Origin: Myceligenerans crystallogenes
GTDB lineage: Bacteria; Actinomycetota; Actinomycetes; Actinomycetales; Cellulomonadaceae
Direction: 5' to 3'
Length of the DNA: 64,000 nt
NCBI RefSeq assembly: GCF_039529775.1
Contig: NZ_BAAANL010000001.1
Coordinates: forward strand, 186,001 to 250,000
The position numbers and the translations under genes are program-made. Below are positions 8,657 through 17,808 of the stretch, piece by piece; position 1 is the stretch's first letter; each line of letters starts with the position of its first letter. The notes beneath the pieces were generated by a model. It worked only from the letters and a program-made list of their open reading frames with translations, was not told the origin of the DNA and ran no database searches.

Positions 8657-9723
8657 CAGCGGTCTCCGGGCCGACGACGGTCGCGGGCGCGCAGCGCGTC
8701 CCGCGCGGCCAGGTCCTGGTGACCGATCACGTGGTGAACGGGCCGCACGGCGAGCTCCGGATCCGGGTGTACGAGCCGGCGCCCGCCGCCGCGCGGGTCG
8801 CCGGGCTGGTCTGGTGCCACGGCGGCGCGTTCATGCACGGCGACCTGGAGATGGCCGAGTCCGACTGGGTCGCCCGCGAGCTCGCGGCCCGTGGCGTCGT
8901 CGTCGCGAGCGTCGGGTACCGCCTGGCGCCGGCGTTCGACTACCGGGACGGGACGCCGCCCGCCGACCCGCAGCCGGGCCGGGTCCGTTTCCCCGTCCCG
9001 CACGACGAGGTCACCTTCGCGTTCGGCTGGGCGGCCGGCCGGTTCGGCGTCGAGGCCGGCCGATGGTCCCTCGGTGGCACGAGCGCGGGCGGCAATCTCG
9101 CCGGCGGGGCCGCCCTCCGCCTCCGTGACGTCGCCCTCGGCAGGGCGGCCGCGGCGGACGGCACTGCCTCGGGACCGGGGGCCCAGCCGCGCAGCGTGGT
9201 GCTGGTCTATCCCGTGGCGCACTACGAGCTCCCGGCACCCTCGCGAGAACTGGCCGAGAAGGCCGGGCTGCTCGAGGCGGAGGCGAACTTCCGGGACGCG
9301 CAGATGCTCGCCATCAACGACAACTACCTGGGCCACCCCGGGCCGTCGTCGTCCCCCTACGCCTTTCCCGGCGGTCAGGACCTGCGGGGCCTGCCCCCGC
9401 ACCTCGTGCTGAACTCCGACAGCGACGCCCTGCGCTCGTCCGGCCAGGCGTACGCCGCCGAGCTCGCGGCGGCCGGGGTGGACGTGTACCTCGTCCGGGA
9501 GGACGGCACGCGGCACGGCCACCTCAACCAGCCCGGTACCCCGGGCGCGGCACGCAGCATCGCGCGCATCGCCACCTGGCTCACCGCGGACGCCCTGATC
9601 GGCACGGCCCACGAGCCGTCGCCCGCGCCCGACGACGTCGTCCTCGCCTCGCCGCCCGCGGCCGGCCCACCTCCCGAGACCACCCCCGACGACTCCCCGC
9701 AGCACACGAGGAAGCAGAGCTGA
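8653..9723 (+). CDS. Alpha/beta hydrolase, HSL-type esterase, in the rhamnose operon
   Basis: 356-residue cytoplasmic hydrolase. The oxyanion-hole motif is WCHGGAF (His about 56), the nucleophile elbow is GGTSAGGN (Ser about 144), an Asp lies in NSDSDALRSSG and the last His in DGTRHGHLN: a complete hormone-sensitive-lipase-type triad. There is no signal peptide. It sits inside the operon, overlapping rhaI by 4 bases and one base before the aldolase gene, so it probably removes an ester (for example an acetyl group) from rhamnose or rhamnogalacturonan oligomers after uptake; a lactonase role is an alternative. The C-terminal 35 residues are Pro/Ala-rich. Confidence 0.85.
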   Translation: MTAVSGPTTVAGAQRVPRGQVLVTDHVVNGPHGELRIRVYEPAPAAARVAGLVWCHGGAFMHGDLEMAESDWVARELAARGVVVASVGYRLAPAFDYRDGTPPADPQPGRVRFPVPHDEVTFAFGWAAGRFGVEAGRWSLGGTSAGGNLAGGAALRLRDVALGRAAAADGTASGPGAQPRSVVLVYPVAHYELPAPSRELAEKAGLLEAEANFRDAQMLAINDNYLGHPGPSSSPYAFPGGQDLRGLPPHLVLNSDSDALRSSGQAYAAELAAAGVDVYLVREDGTRHGHLNQPGTPGAARSIARIATWLTADALIGTAHEPSPAPDDVVLASPPAAGPPPETTPDDSPQHTRKQS

Positions 9724-9724
9724 G

Positions 9725-11827
9725 ATGACACCTGCGAACAACCCGGCCGTCGACGCGCTCGTCGCGCGGTCGAACCGCCTGGGCTCCGACCCGCGCGTCA
9801 CCAACTTCGCCGGCGGCAACACGTCCGCCAAGGGCATCGACAAGGACCCGGTCACCGGGACCGACGTCGAGCTGCTGTGGGTCAAGGGCTCCGGCGGCGA
9901 CCTCGGCACGCTGCGGGCCGAGGGCCTGGCCGTGCTGCGGCTCGACCGGATGCGCGCCATGACCGACACCTACCCCGGCGTCGACCGCGAGGACGAGATG
10001 GTCCCCGCCTTCGACTACGCCCTGCACGGCAAGGGCGGCGCCGCGCCGTCGATCGACACCGCCATGCACGGCCTGGTCGACGCCGCCCACGTCGACCACC
10101 TGCACCCCGACGCGGGCATCGCGGTCGCCGCGGCGGCCGACGGCGAGGCGCTGACCGCCGAGATCTTCGGCGACGAGGTCGTCTGGGTGCCGTGGCGCCG
10201 CCCCGGGTTCCAGCTCGGCCTCGACATCGCCGAGATCAAGGCGAGGAACCCGCAGGCCATCGGGTGCATCCTGGGCGGGCACGGGATCACGGCCTGGGGC
10301 GACACGTCCGAGGAGACCGAGGAGCGCTCGCTCACGATCATCCGGAAGGCCGAGGAGTTCATCGCGGCCAGGACCGCGGCGCTCGCGGAGCAGGGCGCGC
10401 ACCCGTTCGGCGCCGTCCGTCCCGGTTACGAGGCGCTGCCCGACGACGCCGCCCGCCCCGAACCCCGTGCCCGCCGCGCCAAGGCGGCCCGGCTCGCCCC
10501 GGTGATCCGTGGCATCGCCTCGACCGACGCGCCGCAGGTGGGCCACTTCGACGACTCCGACGTCGTCCTCGACTTCCTCTCCCGCGAGAAGCTCGCGCCC
10601 CTCGCGGACCTCGGTACGTCCTGCCCGGACCATTTCCTGCGCACCAAGGTCAAGCCGCTGGTCGTGGACCTGCCGGCGGACGCGCCCGTGGACGACGTCG
10701 TCGCCCGGCTGCACGAGCTGCACGCCGCGTACCGCGAGGACTACGCGGGCTACTACGAGCGAGGCGCCGCGGCGGCGCGCGAGCGCGGCGAGGAGCCGCC
10801 CGCGATGCGCGGCGCGGACCCGCTGGTCGTGCTCGTCCCGGGCGTCGGCATGTTCTCGTTCGGGCGGAACAAGCAGACCGCGCGCGTGGCCGGCGAGTTC
10901 TACGTCAACGCGATCAACGTGATGCGCGGCTCCGAGGCGATCTCCGCGTACGCGCCGATCGACGAGTCCGAGAAGTTCCGCATCGAGTACTGGGCGCTGG
11001 AGGAGGCCAAGCTCCGGCGGATGCCGGCGCCGAAGCCGCTCGCGACGCGCGTCGCGCTGGTGACGGGCGCGGCGTCGGGCATCGGGAAGGCGACGGCCGT
11101 GCGGCTCGCCGCCGAGGGCGCGTGCGTCGTCATCGCCGACCTGGACCTGGGCAAGGCGCAGGCCGCGGCGGAGGAGCTCGGCGGGCCCGACGTCGCGATC
11201 GGCGTGGCCGCCGACGTGACCTCCGCCGAGCAGGTGGCGGCGGCGATCGACGCCGCCGCGCTCGCGTTCGGCGGCGTGGACCTCGTGGTGAACAACGCCG
11301 GCCTGTCGATCAGCAAGCCGCTGCTGGAGACCACCGAGGCGGACTGGGACCTGCAGCACGACGTCATGGCCAAGGGTTCGTTCCTCGTCTCCCGCGAGGC
11401 GGCCCGCGCGATGATCGCCCAGGGCATGGGCGGCGACATCATCTACATCTCGTCCAAGAACTCCGTGTTCGCGGGCCCGAAGAACATCGCCTACTCCGCC
11501 ACCAAGGCCGACCAGGCGCACCAGGTGCGGCTGCTCGCGGCCGAGCTCGGTGAGCACGGCATCCGCGTCAACGGCATCAACCCGGACGGCGTCGTGCGCG
11601 GCTCCGGGATCTTCGCCGGCGGCTGGGGCGCGAAGCGCGCGGCCGTGTACGGCGTGCCGGAGGAGAAGCTGGGCGAGTACTACGCCCAGCGCACGCTGCT
11701 CAAGCGCGAGGTGCTGCCGGACCACGTGGCCGCGGCGGTGTTCGCGCTGGTCGGGCCGGACCTCACCCTCACGACCGGCCTGCACGTCCCCGTCGACTCG
11801 GGTGTGGCGACGGCGTTCCTGCGATGA
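9725..11827 (+). CDS. rhaDE: Bifunctional rhamnulose-1-phosphate aldolase / lactaldehyde dehydrogenase
   Basis: Fusion enzyme of 700 residues. Residues 1 to about 430 form a class II aldolase domain with the zinc-site motif HVDHLHPD (about 122-129) and GGHGITAWG (about 184-192). It cleaves L-rhamnulose-1-phosphate to dihydroxyacetone phosphate and L-lactaldehyde. Residues about 443 to 700 form a short-chain dehydrogenase with TGAASGIG, NNAG and catalytic YSATK (about 590), which oxidises the lactaldehyde. ATG follows the previous stop with one base between; GAGGAAG is 10 bases upstream. It overlaps rhaB by 4 bases (ATGA). The product lactate could feed the LutABC system further right. Confidence 0.93.
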   Translation: MTPANNPAVDALVARSNRLGSDPRVTNFAGGNTSAKGIDKDPVTGTDVELLWVKGSGGDLGTLRAEGLAVLRLDRMRAMTDTYPGVDREDEMVPAFDYALHGKGGAAPSIDTAMHGLVDAAHVDHLHPDAGIAVAAAADGEALTAEIFGDEVVWVPWRRPGFQLGLDIAEIKARNPQAIGCILGGHGITAWGDTSEETEERSLTIIRKAEEFIAARTAALAEQGAHPFGAVRPGYEALPDDAARPEPRARRAKAARLAPVIRGIASTDAPQVGHFDDSDVVLDFLSREKLAPLADLGTSCPDHFLRTKVKPLVVDLPADAPVDDVVARLHELHAAYREDYAGYYERGAAAARERGEEPPAMRGADPLVVLVPGVGMFSFGRNKQTARVAGEFYVNAINVMRGSEAISAYAPIDESEKFRIEYWALEEAKLRRMPAPKPLATRVALVTGAASGIGKATAVRLAAEGACVVIADLDLGKAQAAAEELGGPDVAIGVAADVTSAEQVAAAIDAAALAFGGVDLVVNNAGLSISKPLLETTEADWDLQHDVMAKGSFLVSREAARAMIAQGMGGDIIYISSKNSVFAGPKNIAYSATKADQAHQVRLLAAELGEHGIRVNGINPDGVVRGSGIFAGGWGAKRAAVYGVPEEKLGEYYAQRTLLKREVLPDHVAAAVFALVGPDLTLTTGLHVPVDSGVATAFLR

Positions 11828-13413
11828 GCGAGGCGTTCGATCCCGCGGCCGGGCCCGGCGCGGCCGGGCCCGCCGGGTTCGTCGCCGTCGATCTCGGCGC
11901 GACGTCGGGCAGGGTGATGCTCGGCATCGTGTCCGACGGCGGGGACGCCCCTGTTGGCGGGGTCGAGCTGGTCGAGTGCGGACGGTTCCCGAACGGGCCC
12001 GTCGCGTCGGCCGGATCCGGTGGCGACGAACTGCGGTGGGACTTCGAGGCACTGTGGCGCGGGATCCTGGGCGGCCTCCGCGAGGCCGCCCGGGTCGCCG
12101 CCGGGCGCGGGGTCGAGGTCCGCGGGATCGGCGTCGACTCCTGGGCCGTCGACCACGGTCTCCTGGACGACGACGGTCGCCTGATCGCCCGGCCCTGGTG
12201 CTACCGCGACGGGCGCAACGAGCCGGCCCGGACGCGCGTCTACGAGCGCGTGCCGTTCGCGGAGCACTACGCGGTCACCGGCCTGCAGGACCTGCCGTTC
12301 ACGTCGGTGTTCCAGCTGGTCGCCGGTGCGGCCGACGACGACTGGCGGCGCGTGGCCCAGGTGCTCCTGATCCCGGACCTCGTCACGTACCGGCTCACGG
12401 GCCGCCGCGTGGCCGAGGTGACCAACGCGTCCACGACGGGTCTGGTGGACGCGCGCTCGCGCACCTGGGCGGACCCGCTCATCGCCCGCCTGGCGGCCGG
12501 GTTCCCCGAGCTCGGGGACCTGCGGTCGCGGCTGCCGGAGCTGGTGGAGCCCGGCGCCGTCGTCGGGCGTCTCCTGCCGGAGATCCGGGAGGCGACCGGG
12601 CTGGGCGACGTGCCGGTGTACGCGGTCGCCTCGCACGACACGGCGTCGGCCGTGGCGGCGGCGCCGCTCGCGGCGGAGCCCGGCGAGCCCGCGCCGGGTG
12701 CGGCGCCCCGGGCCGCGGCCTACGTCTCGTCCGGGACCTGGTCCCTGGTGGGGCTGGAGCTGGACGCGCCGGTGCTGACCGACGCGTCGCGCGCCGCGAA
12801 CTTCACCAACGAGCTGGGCGTCGACGGCACCGTGCGCTACCTGCGCAACGTCATGGGGCTGTGGATCCTCAACGAGTGCGTGCGCGAGTGGTCGGAGGCG
12901 GACGTCGCGGCGGGCGGCCCGGCCGTCGACCTCGGGAGCCTGCTCGACGCGGCCGCGGGGGAGCCGGGCGGCCGCTGCCTGCTCGACGTCGAGGGGGAGG
13001 AGTTCCTCGCCCCCGGCGACATGGCGGGACGCGTGCGCGCGGCGATCGCGGGGCCGGTCGACGGCGCCGCGGGCGAGGCCGGCGACGTCCCGGACACCCG
13101 GCCCGCCCTGGTCAGGGTGATCCTGGACAGCCTCGCGGCCGGCTGCGCCCAGGTGATCGGCAGGGCGGCCGCGCTGGCGGGCGTCGAGGTGACGGCGGTC
13201 CACGTCGTCGGCGGCGGCAGCCAGAACGACCTGCTCAACCGCCTGATCGCCGAGGCCACGGGCCTGCCGGTGCACGCGGGTCCCGTCGAGGCCACGGCCC
13301 TCGGCAACCTCCTGGTCCAGGCCCGTGCGGCCGGTGCGACGTCGGCCACGATCCGCGACGTCGTCCGCGCGAGCGCGGCCCTGCGCACCTACGCCCCCGC
13401 CCCGGCGGTCTAG
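11824..13413 (+). CDS. rhaB: Rhamnulokinase
   Basis: FGGY-family sugar kinase of 529 residues that phosphorylates L-rhamnulose with ATP. The N-terminal phosphate loop is DLGATSGR (about 23-30), substrate-contacting sequence GIGVDSWAVDHGLLD follows, then SHDTASAV and SSGTWSLVG, and near the C-terminus VVGGGSQNDLLNRLIAEATG, the adenosine-binding block. It is slightly longer than E. coli RhaB because of Ala/Gly-rich insertions. Translation is coupled to rhaDE through an ATGA overlap, and it is the last gene of the operon; the next gene is convergent 17 bases away. Confidence 0.92.
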   Translation: MSEAFDPAAGPGAAGPAGFVAVDLGATSGRVMLGIVSDGGDAPVGGVELVECGRFPNGPVASAGSGGDELRWDFEALWRGILGGLREAARVAAGRGVEVRGIGVDSWAVDHGLLDDDGRLIARPWCYRDGRNEPARTRVYERVPFAEHYAVTGLQDLPFTSVFQLVAGAADDDWRRVAQVLLIPDLVTYRLTGRRVAEVTNASTTGLVDARSRTWADPLIARLAAGFPELGDLRSRLPELVEPGAVVGRLLPEIREATGLGDVPVYAVASHDTASAVAAAPLAAEPGEPAPGAAPRAAAYVSSGTWSLVGLELDAPVLTDASRAANFTNELGVDGTVRYLRNVMGLWILNECVREWSEADVAAGGPAVDLGSLLDAAAGEPGGRCLLDVEGEEFLAPGDMAGRVRAAIAGPVDGAAGEAGDVPDTRPALVRVILDSLAAGCAQVIGRAAALAGVEVTAVHVVGGGSQNDLLNRLIAEATGLPVHAGPVEATALGNLLVQARAAGATSATIRDVVRASAALRTYAPAPAV

Positions 13414-13430
13414 CCGGTCCGCCCCGGCCG

Positions 13431-14324
13431 TCAGGACGGGCGGCGCAGCATGATGACGACGCCGCCCGCCGCCGCCGCGAAGCCGGCCAGGAGCACCCAG
13501 AGCCAGGTGAGGTCGCCCGCGCGGGGCGGGCTCGTGGTCTCGCCCTCGGCGTGGACGGGCTGGTCCTGGAACGTGTCGAGGATCCCGCTCGCGGCGTCGC
13601 CCCGGCTCGCGGGGAGGCCGGGGCTCGGCGAGCCCGAGGCGCTGGGGCTGCTGCTCGCCGTCGGCGACGGGGACGACGACGGCGCGCTGGGCGACGGTGC
13701 GGGGGTCGGCGTGGGCGACGGTTCCGGTGCCGGCGACTTCTCGGCCGCGGGGGTGGCGGCGGCGGGCTTCCTGCCGGACCCGGACCCGGGGGCGGCGCCG
13801 GGCCGGGAGCCCGCGGTCGCCGTGGGGGAGGGCTCCGCGGTGGGCTCGGCGTCCTGCGGGTCGTCCTGCCCGCCGGACTGCTCCCGCGCCGGAGGCTCCC
13901 AGCAGACCGGGCCCGACATCCATTCGCCCCACTCGGCGTTGCCCAGGCGCAGCCAGGAGATGCAGTAGCCGTCCGGGAACTGCGCCGGCGCCTCGGTGAA
14001 GGCGGCCCAGCCGGCCCTCCGCTCGGCGTCGGTCAGCTCGCGGCCGAACCAGACCGCCTGGTCGCTCCGCGGCGGACGCGCGGTGTACTCGAGCCGCGCG
14101 CCGTCGCCGACCCGGTCGCCGTCGAAGGCGACGCCGTCGGAGCGGACCCGCAGCCAGGTGCGGTCGTCCCGCTCGCCGAGCACGGTGACGGAGATCTCCG
14201 GCAGGAGGATCGTCTCGCGGGCCGCCGCGGGTGCCTCGGGGGCGCCGGGGCCGGCGCCGATGACGAGGAGGCTCGCCACGGCCGCGGCGAGCCCGGCGAG
14301 TCGCACCGCCGCCCTTCGGCTCAT
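13431..14324 (-). CDS. Secreted, membrane-anchored Pro/Ser-rich surface protein
   Basis: 297 residues with a clear signal peptide (MSRRAAVRLAGLAAAVASLLVIGAG...), a compact extracellular domain of about 140 residues (ISVTVLGERDDRTWLRVRSDG ... YCISWLRLGNAEW ... SGPVCWEP), then about 100 residues of Pro/Ser/Thr/Ala-rich linker, and a C-terminal membrane segment WLWVLLAGFAAAAGGVVIML ended by RRPS. There is no LPXTG motif. The paired cysteines may form a disulfide. I do not recognise the globular domain; the layout is that of a cell-wall-spanning stalked protein. ATG 14324 is chosen because the signal peptide starts there. Confidence 0.7.
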   Translation of the reverse strand: MSRRAAVRLAGLAAAVASLLVIGAGPGAPEAPAAARETILLPEISVTVLGERDDRTWLRVRSDGVAFDGDRVGDGARLEYTARPPRSDQAVWFGRELTDAERRAGWAAFTEAPAQFPDGYCISWLRLGNAEWGEWMSGPVCWEPPAREQSGGQDDPQDAEPTAEPSPTATAGSRPGAAPGSGSGRKPAAATPAAEKSPAPEPSPTPTPAPSPSAPSSSPSPTASSSPSASGSPSPGLPASRGDAASGILDTFQDQPVHAEGETTSPPRAGDLTWLWVLLAGFAAAAGGVVIMLRRPS

Positions 14325-14403
14325 GACGCGTGATCCTAGTGGATTTCCGTCGGGACGACGTTTCCCGAGTTTCTTCCGGAGATATCGGATTCTGCTTTCC
14401 GGA

Positions 14404-16293
14404 TCAGCCGAGCCCGAAGAAAGTCTTGAACGTGCCGGAAGCATTGTTCCGGCGGGCGATCAAGGAAAGCCTGGTCAATTTTTCACCCCAGACCGCGGCG
14501 AGTTCGTCGTCGTCGATCTCGCGCACGTCGAGCGCCGCGCCGGCCGCGGCCGGGTCCCAGGAGATCCGCAGCGCGCGGACCTCGGCGTCGGCCCGCCCGG
14601 CGGCATGCCGCACGACGGCGCCGCCGCCGTCCGCGTCGAGCGCGACGTCCCCGGCGAGCAGCCAGTGCCAGGCGGTGGGCTCGTCGCCGGACGCCGCCTC
14701 CCACTCGTCGGTGACGGTGACCGTCTCCGCCGCGCGGTCGAGGACGACGCCCCTGCGCCAGCCGGCGAGGCCGTCGACGTCGTAGGCCCCGGCGATGTCC
14801 AGCCGCGCCCGCCACACCTCGCCCGGGGTGACCTCCATGTCCCGCGCCGCGAACCGCGCGCCCGCGGACTGCTCCGCGCCCCGGATCACGGGGACGTTGT
14901 GCCAGGCCGACCGCATCGGCCAGCGCTCGTAGCGCGTCTCGCCGAAGGTCCCGGCGACGTACCGCGGCTTCCCGGCGTCCACCACCACGGGGACGCCGTC
15001 GAGCGCGACCAGCACCTCGCCCACGTCGTTGTGGTTGTGGTTCTCGCCGTTGTGGCCGCCCTTGACGAACACCGCGAGGCCCGCGGCGGTGCCCGCCCGC
15101 GAGCGGGCCAGCGCCACCTGCGTCTTCGGCAGCCACACCTCGCCCGCCAGCGGGGGAGCGGCGTCGCCGGGCAGGCTTGCCCACTCGTCGTCGGCCAGCA
15201 TCAGCACCGCGCGGGAGAGCGTGACGCGCTCGTCCCAGAGGATCTCCGGGAAGCGACGGTACGAGGCGGCGTGCCGGGCGGCGTCGTCGTCCCCGGCGCG
15301 CCGCGCCCAGGAGTGCACGACGTTCCACGGCCACGTCCAGATCGGCCGCGCGGGGCTGTCGGCGACGCCGACGTACCAGTCGCCGCCGAGATGCATCCGG
15401 TGCGGGAACGCGACGACCTGCCGGATCGTCCCGGCGCGGCGCTCCGCGATGTCCGACGCCGCCGCGGTCTCCGCGGATTCCCGGGCGTCGTGCTCCGGGC
15501 GCCGTCCCGGGTCCTGCCCGTCGTACCAGTCGAGGAGGTCCTGGGCCTCCAGCGCGCGGGCCGCGCCCTGCCACCAGTAGTGGTAGCCCTCGTCGATGCC
15601 GCCGTCGGCCGGGAGGGAGTCCCAGTAGGCGGCGATGCCCTGCTCGACGAGGCCGACGACGTGCCGGCGCCGGGCGGCGTCGGGCTCCAGCACGAGCGCG
15701 GCCGGGAGGATGTTGCCGTGGATCCACGCGGACCAGTTCATCGGCGGCCGGTCGATGCCGAGCCAGAACCAGTCGCGCCGCCGCGTGAACGGGTCCAGCA
15801 CGCGCCGTCGTACCTCGTGCCGCACGCGGGCGCGCACGCCGGGGGCGCGGTCGTCGAGGGCCGGGCCGAGCAGGTGGTCCACCCAGGCGAGCTGCGCGGC
15901 GACCTCCCCGGCGCCGAGATCCAGGCACGGGTCGGTGACGTCCGGGACCACCCAGCCGTTGCGGGCGTTGGTGTGGTCGTGGGCGGCCCAGCACCAGGTG
16001 GACTGCTCGCACAGGAGGACGACGCCGTCGGCCGCCTCGTCGAGGTAGCGCTCGTCCGTGGTGTGCAGCGCGGCGAGGGTGGCGTAGGTGAGCCGGTGCT
16101 GCCGGGCGACGACCCCGCCCTCGTAGTCCTTGCGGTCGCCGTCGCGCCAGTACCGGGCGAACTGCGAGGCGCGGGCCTCGGGCCACGGCGTGCCGAGGGC
16201 GGCGTCGGCCTTGTCGAGCGCCGGGCGGAGCGCGGCCCCGATCCGCTCCGAACCCCAGAACGCGCGGTCCACGATGTCGCCTACGGGAAGCAT
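14404..16293 (-). CDS. Heparinase II/III-like protein
   Basis: 629-residue protein with an N-terminal alpha/alpha-toroid-like helical half (motifs WCWAAHDHTNARNGW, DWFWLGIDRPPMNWSAWIHGN, DEGYHYWWQGA) and a C-terminal beta-sandwich half carrying KGGHNGENHNHNDVGEVLV, the His/Asp-rich block typical of heparinase II/III-type polysaccharide lyases. No signal peptide is visible, so it probably acts on imported uronic-acid-containing oligosaccharides. ATG 16293 has GGAAGGGG 8 bases upstream; a longer frame lacks one. It is divergent from a sulfotransferase gene. Family membership is fairly safe; substrate is unknown. Confidence 0.75.
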   Translation of the reverse strand: MLPVGDIVDRAFWGSERIGAALRPALDKADAALGTPWPEARASQFARYWRDGDRKDYEGGVVARQHRLTYATLAALHTTDERYLDEAADGVVLLCEQSTWCWAAHDHTNARNGWVVPDVTDPCLDLGAGEVAAQLAWVDHLLGPALDDRAPGVRARVRHEVRRRVLDPFTRRRDWFWLGIDRPPMNWSAWIHGNILPAALVLEPDAARRRHVVGLVEQGIAAYWDSLPADGGIDEGYHYWWQGAARALEAQDLLDWYDGQDPGRRPEHDARESAETAAASDIAERRAGTIRQVVAFPHRMHLGGDWYVGVADSPARPIWTWPWNVVHSWARRAGDDDAARHAASYRRFPEILWDERVTLSRAVLMLADDEWASLPGDAAPPLAGEVWLPKTQVALARSRAGTAAGLAVFVKGGHNGENHNHNDVGEVLVALDGVPVVVDAGKPRYVAGTFGETRYERWPMRSAWHNVPVIRGAEQSAGARFAARDMEVTPGEVWRARLDIAGAYDVDGLAGWRRGVVLDRAAETVTVTDEWEAASGDEPTAWHWLLAGDVALDADGGGAVVRHAAGRADAEVRALRISWDPAAAGAALDVREIDDDELAAVWGEKLTRLSLIARRNNASGTFKTFFGLG

Positions 16294-16364
16294 GCGGAAA
16301 GCCCCTTCCAAGTCGCCTGACAGCACACTACGCACTTCGTGCGGGCGACCGGAAGTCGGCGGAC

Positions 16365-16378
16365 AGATCCTAGGATCT
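16365..16378. promoter_or_regulatory. Perfect 14-bp palindrome in a divergent promoter region
   Basis: AGATCCTAGGATCT lies between the heparinase-like and sulfotransferase genes, followed by a TATCGT -10-like hexamer at 16386-16391 on the plus strand. A small CGCAC-TTC-GTGCG hairpin is at 16331-16343. It may be an operator shared by the two genes. Confidence 0.45.
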
Positions 16379-16443
16379 ACCGGGATATCGTGAGATTCTT
16401 CGCGAGCGCTCCAGGCGAACCCCTACCCCGGACAAGGAACCTC

Positions 16444-17661
16444 ATGAAACGCACCTCTCGTACCGCCAGCGTCCTGAACACCCTCGTCAGGCCCCTTGTC
16501 AAGGGTCCCGAGGATCCGGCCGGGGCCTGGGCCAAGGCCTGCGCCGAGGCCGAGGAGGAGATCGGGTACCGCGACCCCGCCTTCACCGAGGGCTTCCGGG
16601 TCCTGCTGGAGAGCTCGGCCGCCCAGCCGAACCTCGCTCCGCTGGGCTGGGTCTTCACCCTCGGCGAGCTCACGACGCGGTACACCAACCGCCTGCGGGT
16701 GCTGAAGGTCCTGACCGAGCACCCCGAGGTCGCCGACGAGCCGATCAAGGCGCCGGTCTTCGTCTGCGGGCTGCCCCGCACGGCGACCACGCTGACGCAC
16801 CGCGTCCTGGCGATGGCGCCTGCCCACCGGGGCCCGCTCAGCTGGGAGATGAAGAACATCGGGCTCGCCGAACCCGGGGTCGAGAAGAAGATGATCGCGT
16901 CGGTCAACCAGGAGAGCCGGATCACCGGCGTGCTCATCCCCGCGCTCGCGCACCAGCACCCCTCGGGGCCCACCGTCCCCGAGGAGTCGATGATGGTGCT
17001 CCCGCACGGCCTGTACTGGGAGGTGCTGCACGGTGACCTGCCGGGATACCGCGCCTGGCTCCGCGAGCACGACATGGTCCCCGACTACGTCTACCTCAAG
17101 CAGGCGTTGCAGGTGCTCCAGCACGGGCGGCCGCGCAAGCGCTGGATCCTGAAGTACCCGGGCCACGTGGCGGAGATGGCCCAGGCCCGCGAGGTCTTCC
17201 CCGACGCGACGTTCGTGTGGACGCACCGCGACCCGACGACGGTCATCGGCTCGGCGTGCAGCCTCTCCGAGACCCTGTGGGGCCTGTACCAGACGAGCCC
17301 CGATCTGGCGGCGATCGGCCGGAAGAACATGGACATCTTCTCGACCTGGATCGAGCAGGGCCTGGAGTCACGCCTGTCCCTGCCGGCGTCGGCCATCGTG
17401 GACGTGCCGTACCACCGGCTCAGCGCGGACCCGTACGCCGAGGTGCCGCGGCTCTACCAGGCGATCGGCGCGAGGTGGACCGTCGACGACGAGGCGAACC
17501 TGGCCGCCGTCCTGGCCAAGCCGAAGAAGGCCCGCCCGCACCGGTACGAGCTCGCGCGGTACGGCCTCGACGAGGTCGAGGTCGCCCGGAGGTTCGAGAC
17601 CTACACCCGCCTCCTGGACCACATCGACGAGCGCGAGGCGCCGCCGGTGACCGACTTCTGA
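16444..17661 (+). CDS. Sulfotransferase family protein
   Basis: 405-residue protein of the PAPS-dependent sulfotransferase fold. The 5'-phosphosulfate loop is CGLPRTATTLTHRVL (from about residue 108), and the 3'-phosphate region is FVWTHRDPTTVIGSACSL (about 258), with conserved Arg and Ser positions. It would move sulfate from PAPS to a hydroxyl group of a lipid, sugar or small molecule; the acceptor is unknown. ATG 16444 follows AAGGA by about 6 bases. Upstream in-frame ATG 16339 would run through the palindrome and is not favoured. Confidence 0.83.
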   Translation: MKRTSRTASVLNTLVRPLVKGPEDPAGAWAKACAEAEEEIGYRDPAFTEGFRVLLESSAAQPNLAPLGWVFTLGELTTRYTNRLRVLKVLTEHPEVADEPIKAPVFVCGLPRTATTLTHRVLAMAPAHRGPLSWEMKNIGLAEPGVEKKMIASVNQESRITGVLIPALAHQHPSGPTVPEESMMVLPHGLYWEVLHGDLPGYRAWLREHDMVPDYVYLKQALQVLQHGRPRKRWILKYPGHVAEMAQAREVFPDATFVWTHRDPTTVIGSACSLSETLWGLYQTSPDLAAIGRKNMDIFSTWIEQGLESRLSLPASAIVDVPYHRLSADPYAEVPRLYQAIGARWTVDDEANLAAVLAKPKKARPHRYELARYGLDEVEVARRFETYTRLLDHIDEREAPPVTDF

Positions 17662-17671
17662 TCCCGGCGGT

Positions 17672-17789
17672 ACGGCCGGGGAGGACATCGGGAGCTGCCT
17701 CCGAGCAACACATCGACGTTCTCCCCGGCCGTCACGCCCGGCGCGGCACGGGGCCCTGCCTCGGGGCCGGCCGGACGGCCGGCGGCCCC
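17672..17789. terminator. Complex hairpin region between convergent genes
   Basis: The 12-base arms ACGGCCGGGGAG (17672-17683) and CTCCCCGGCCGT (17721-17732) are perfectly complementary with a smaller hairpin in the loop. A second GC-rich hairpin lies at about 17762-17789. They separate the sulfotransferase from the convergent minus-strand operon. Confidence 0.65.
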
Positions 17790-17808
17790 GCGCCGCGGGT
17801 CCTGTGGG

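Noticed and set aside
9581..12052. Minus-strand frame of 823 codons opposite the rhamnose genes
   Set aside because: Arg/Gly/Val-rich shadow of rhaDE and its neighbours, produced by the very high GC content.
11550..14333. Plus-strand frame of 927 codons over rhaB
   Set aside because: Out-of-frame translation dominated by Arg, Gly and Ala; rhaB and the surface-protein gene explain the same DNA with clear motifs.
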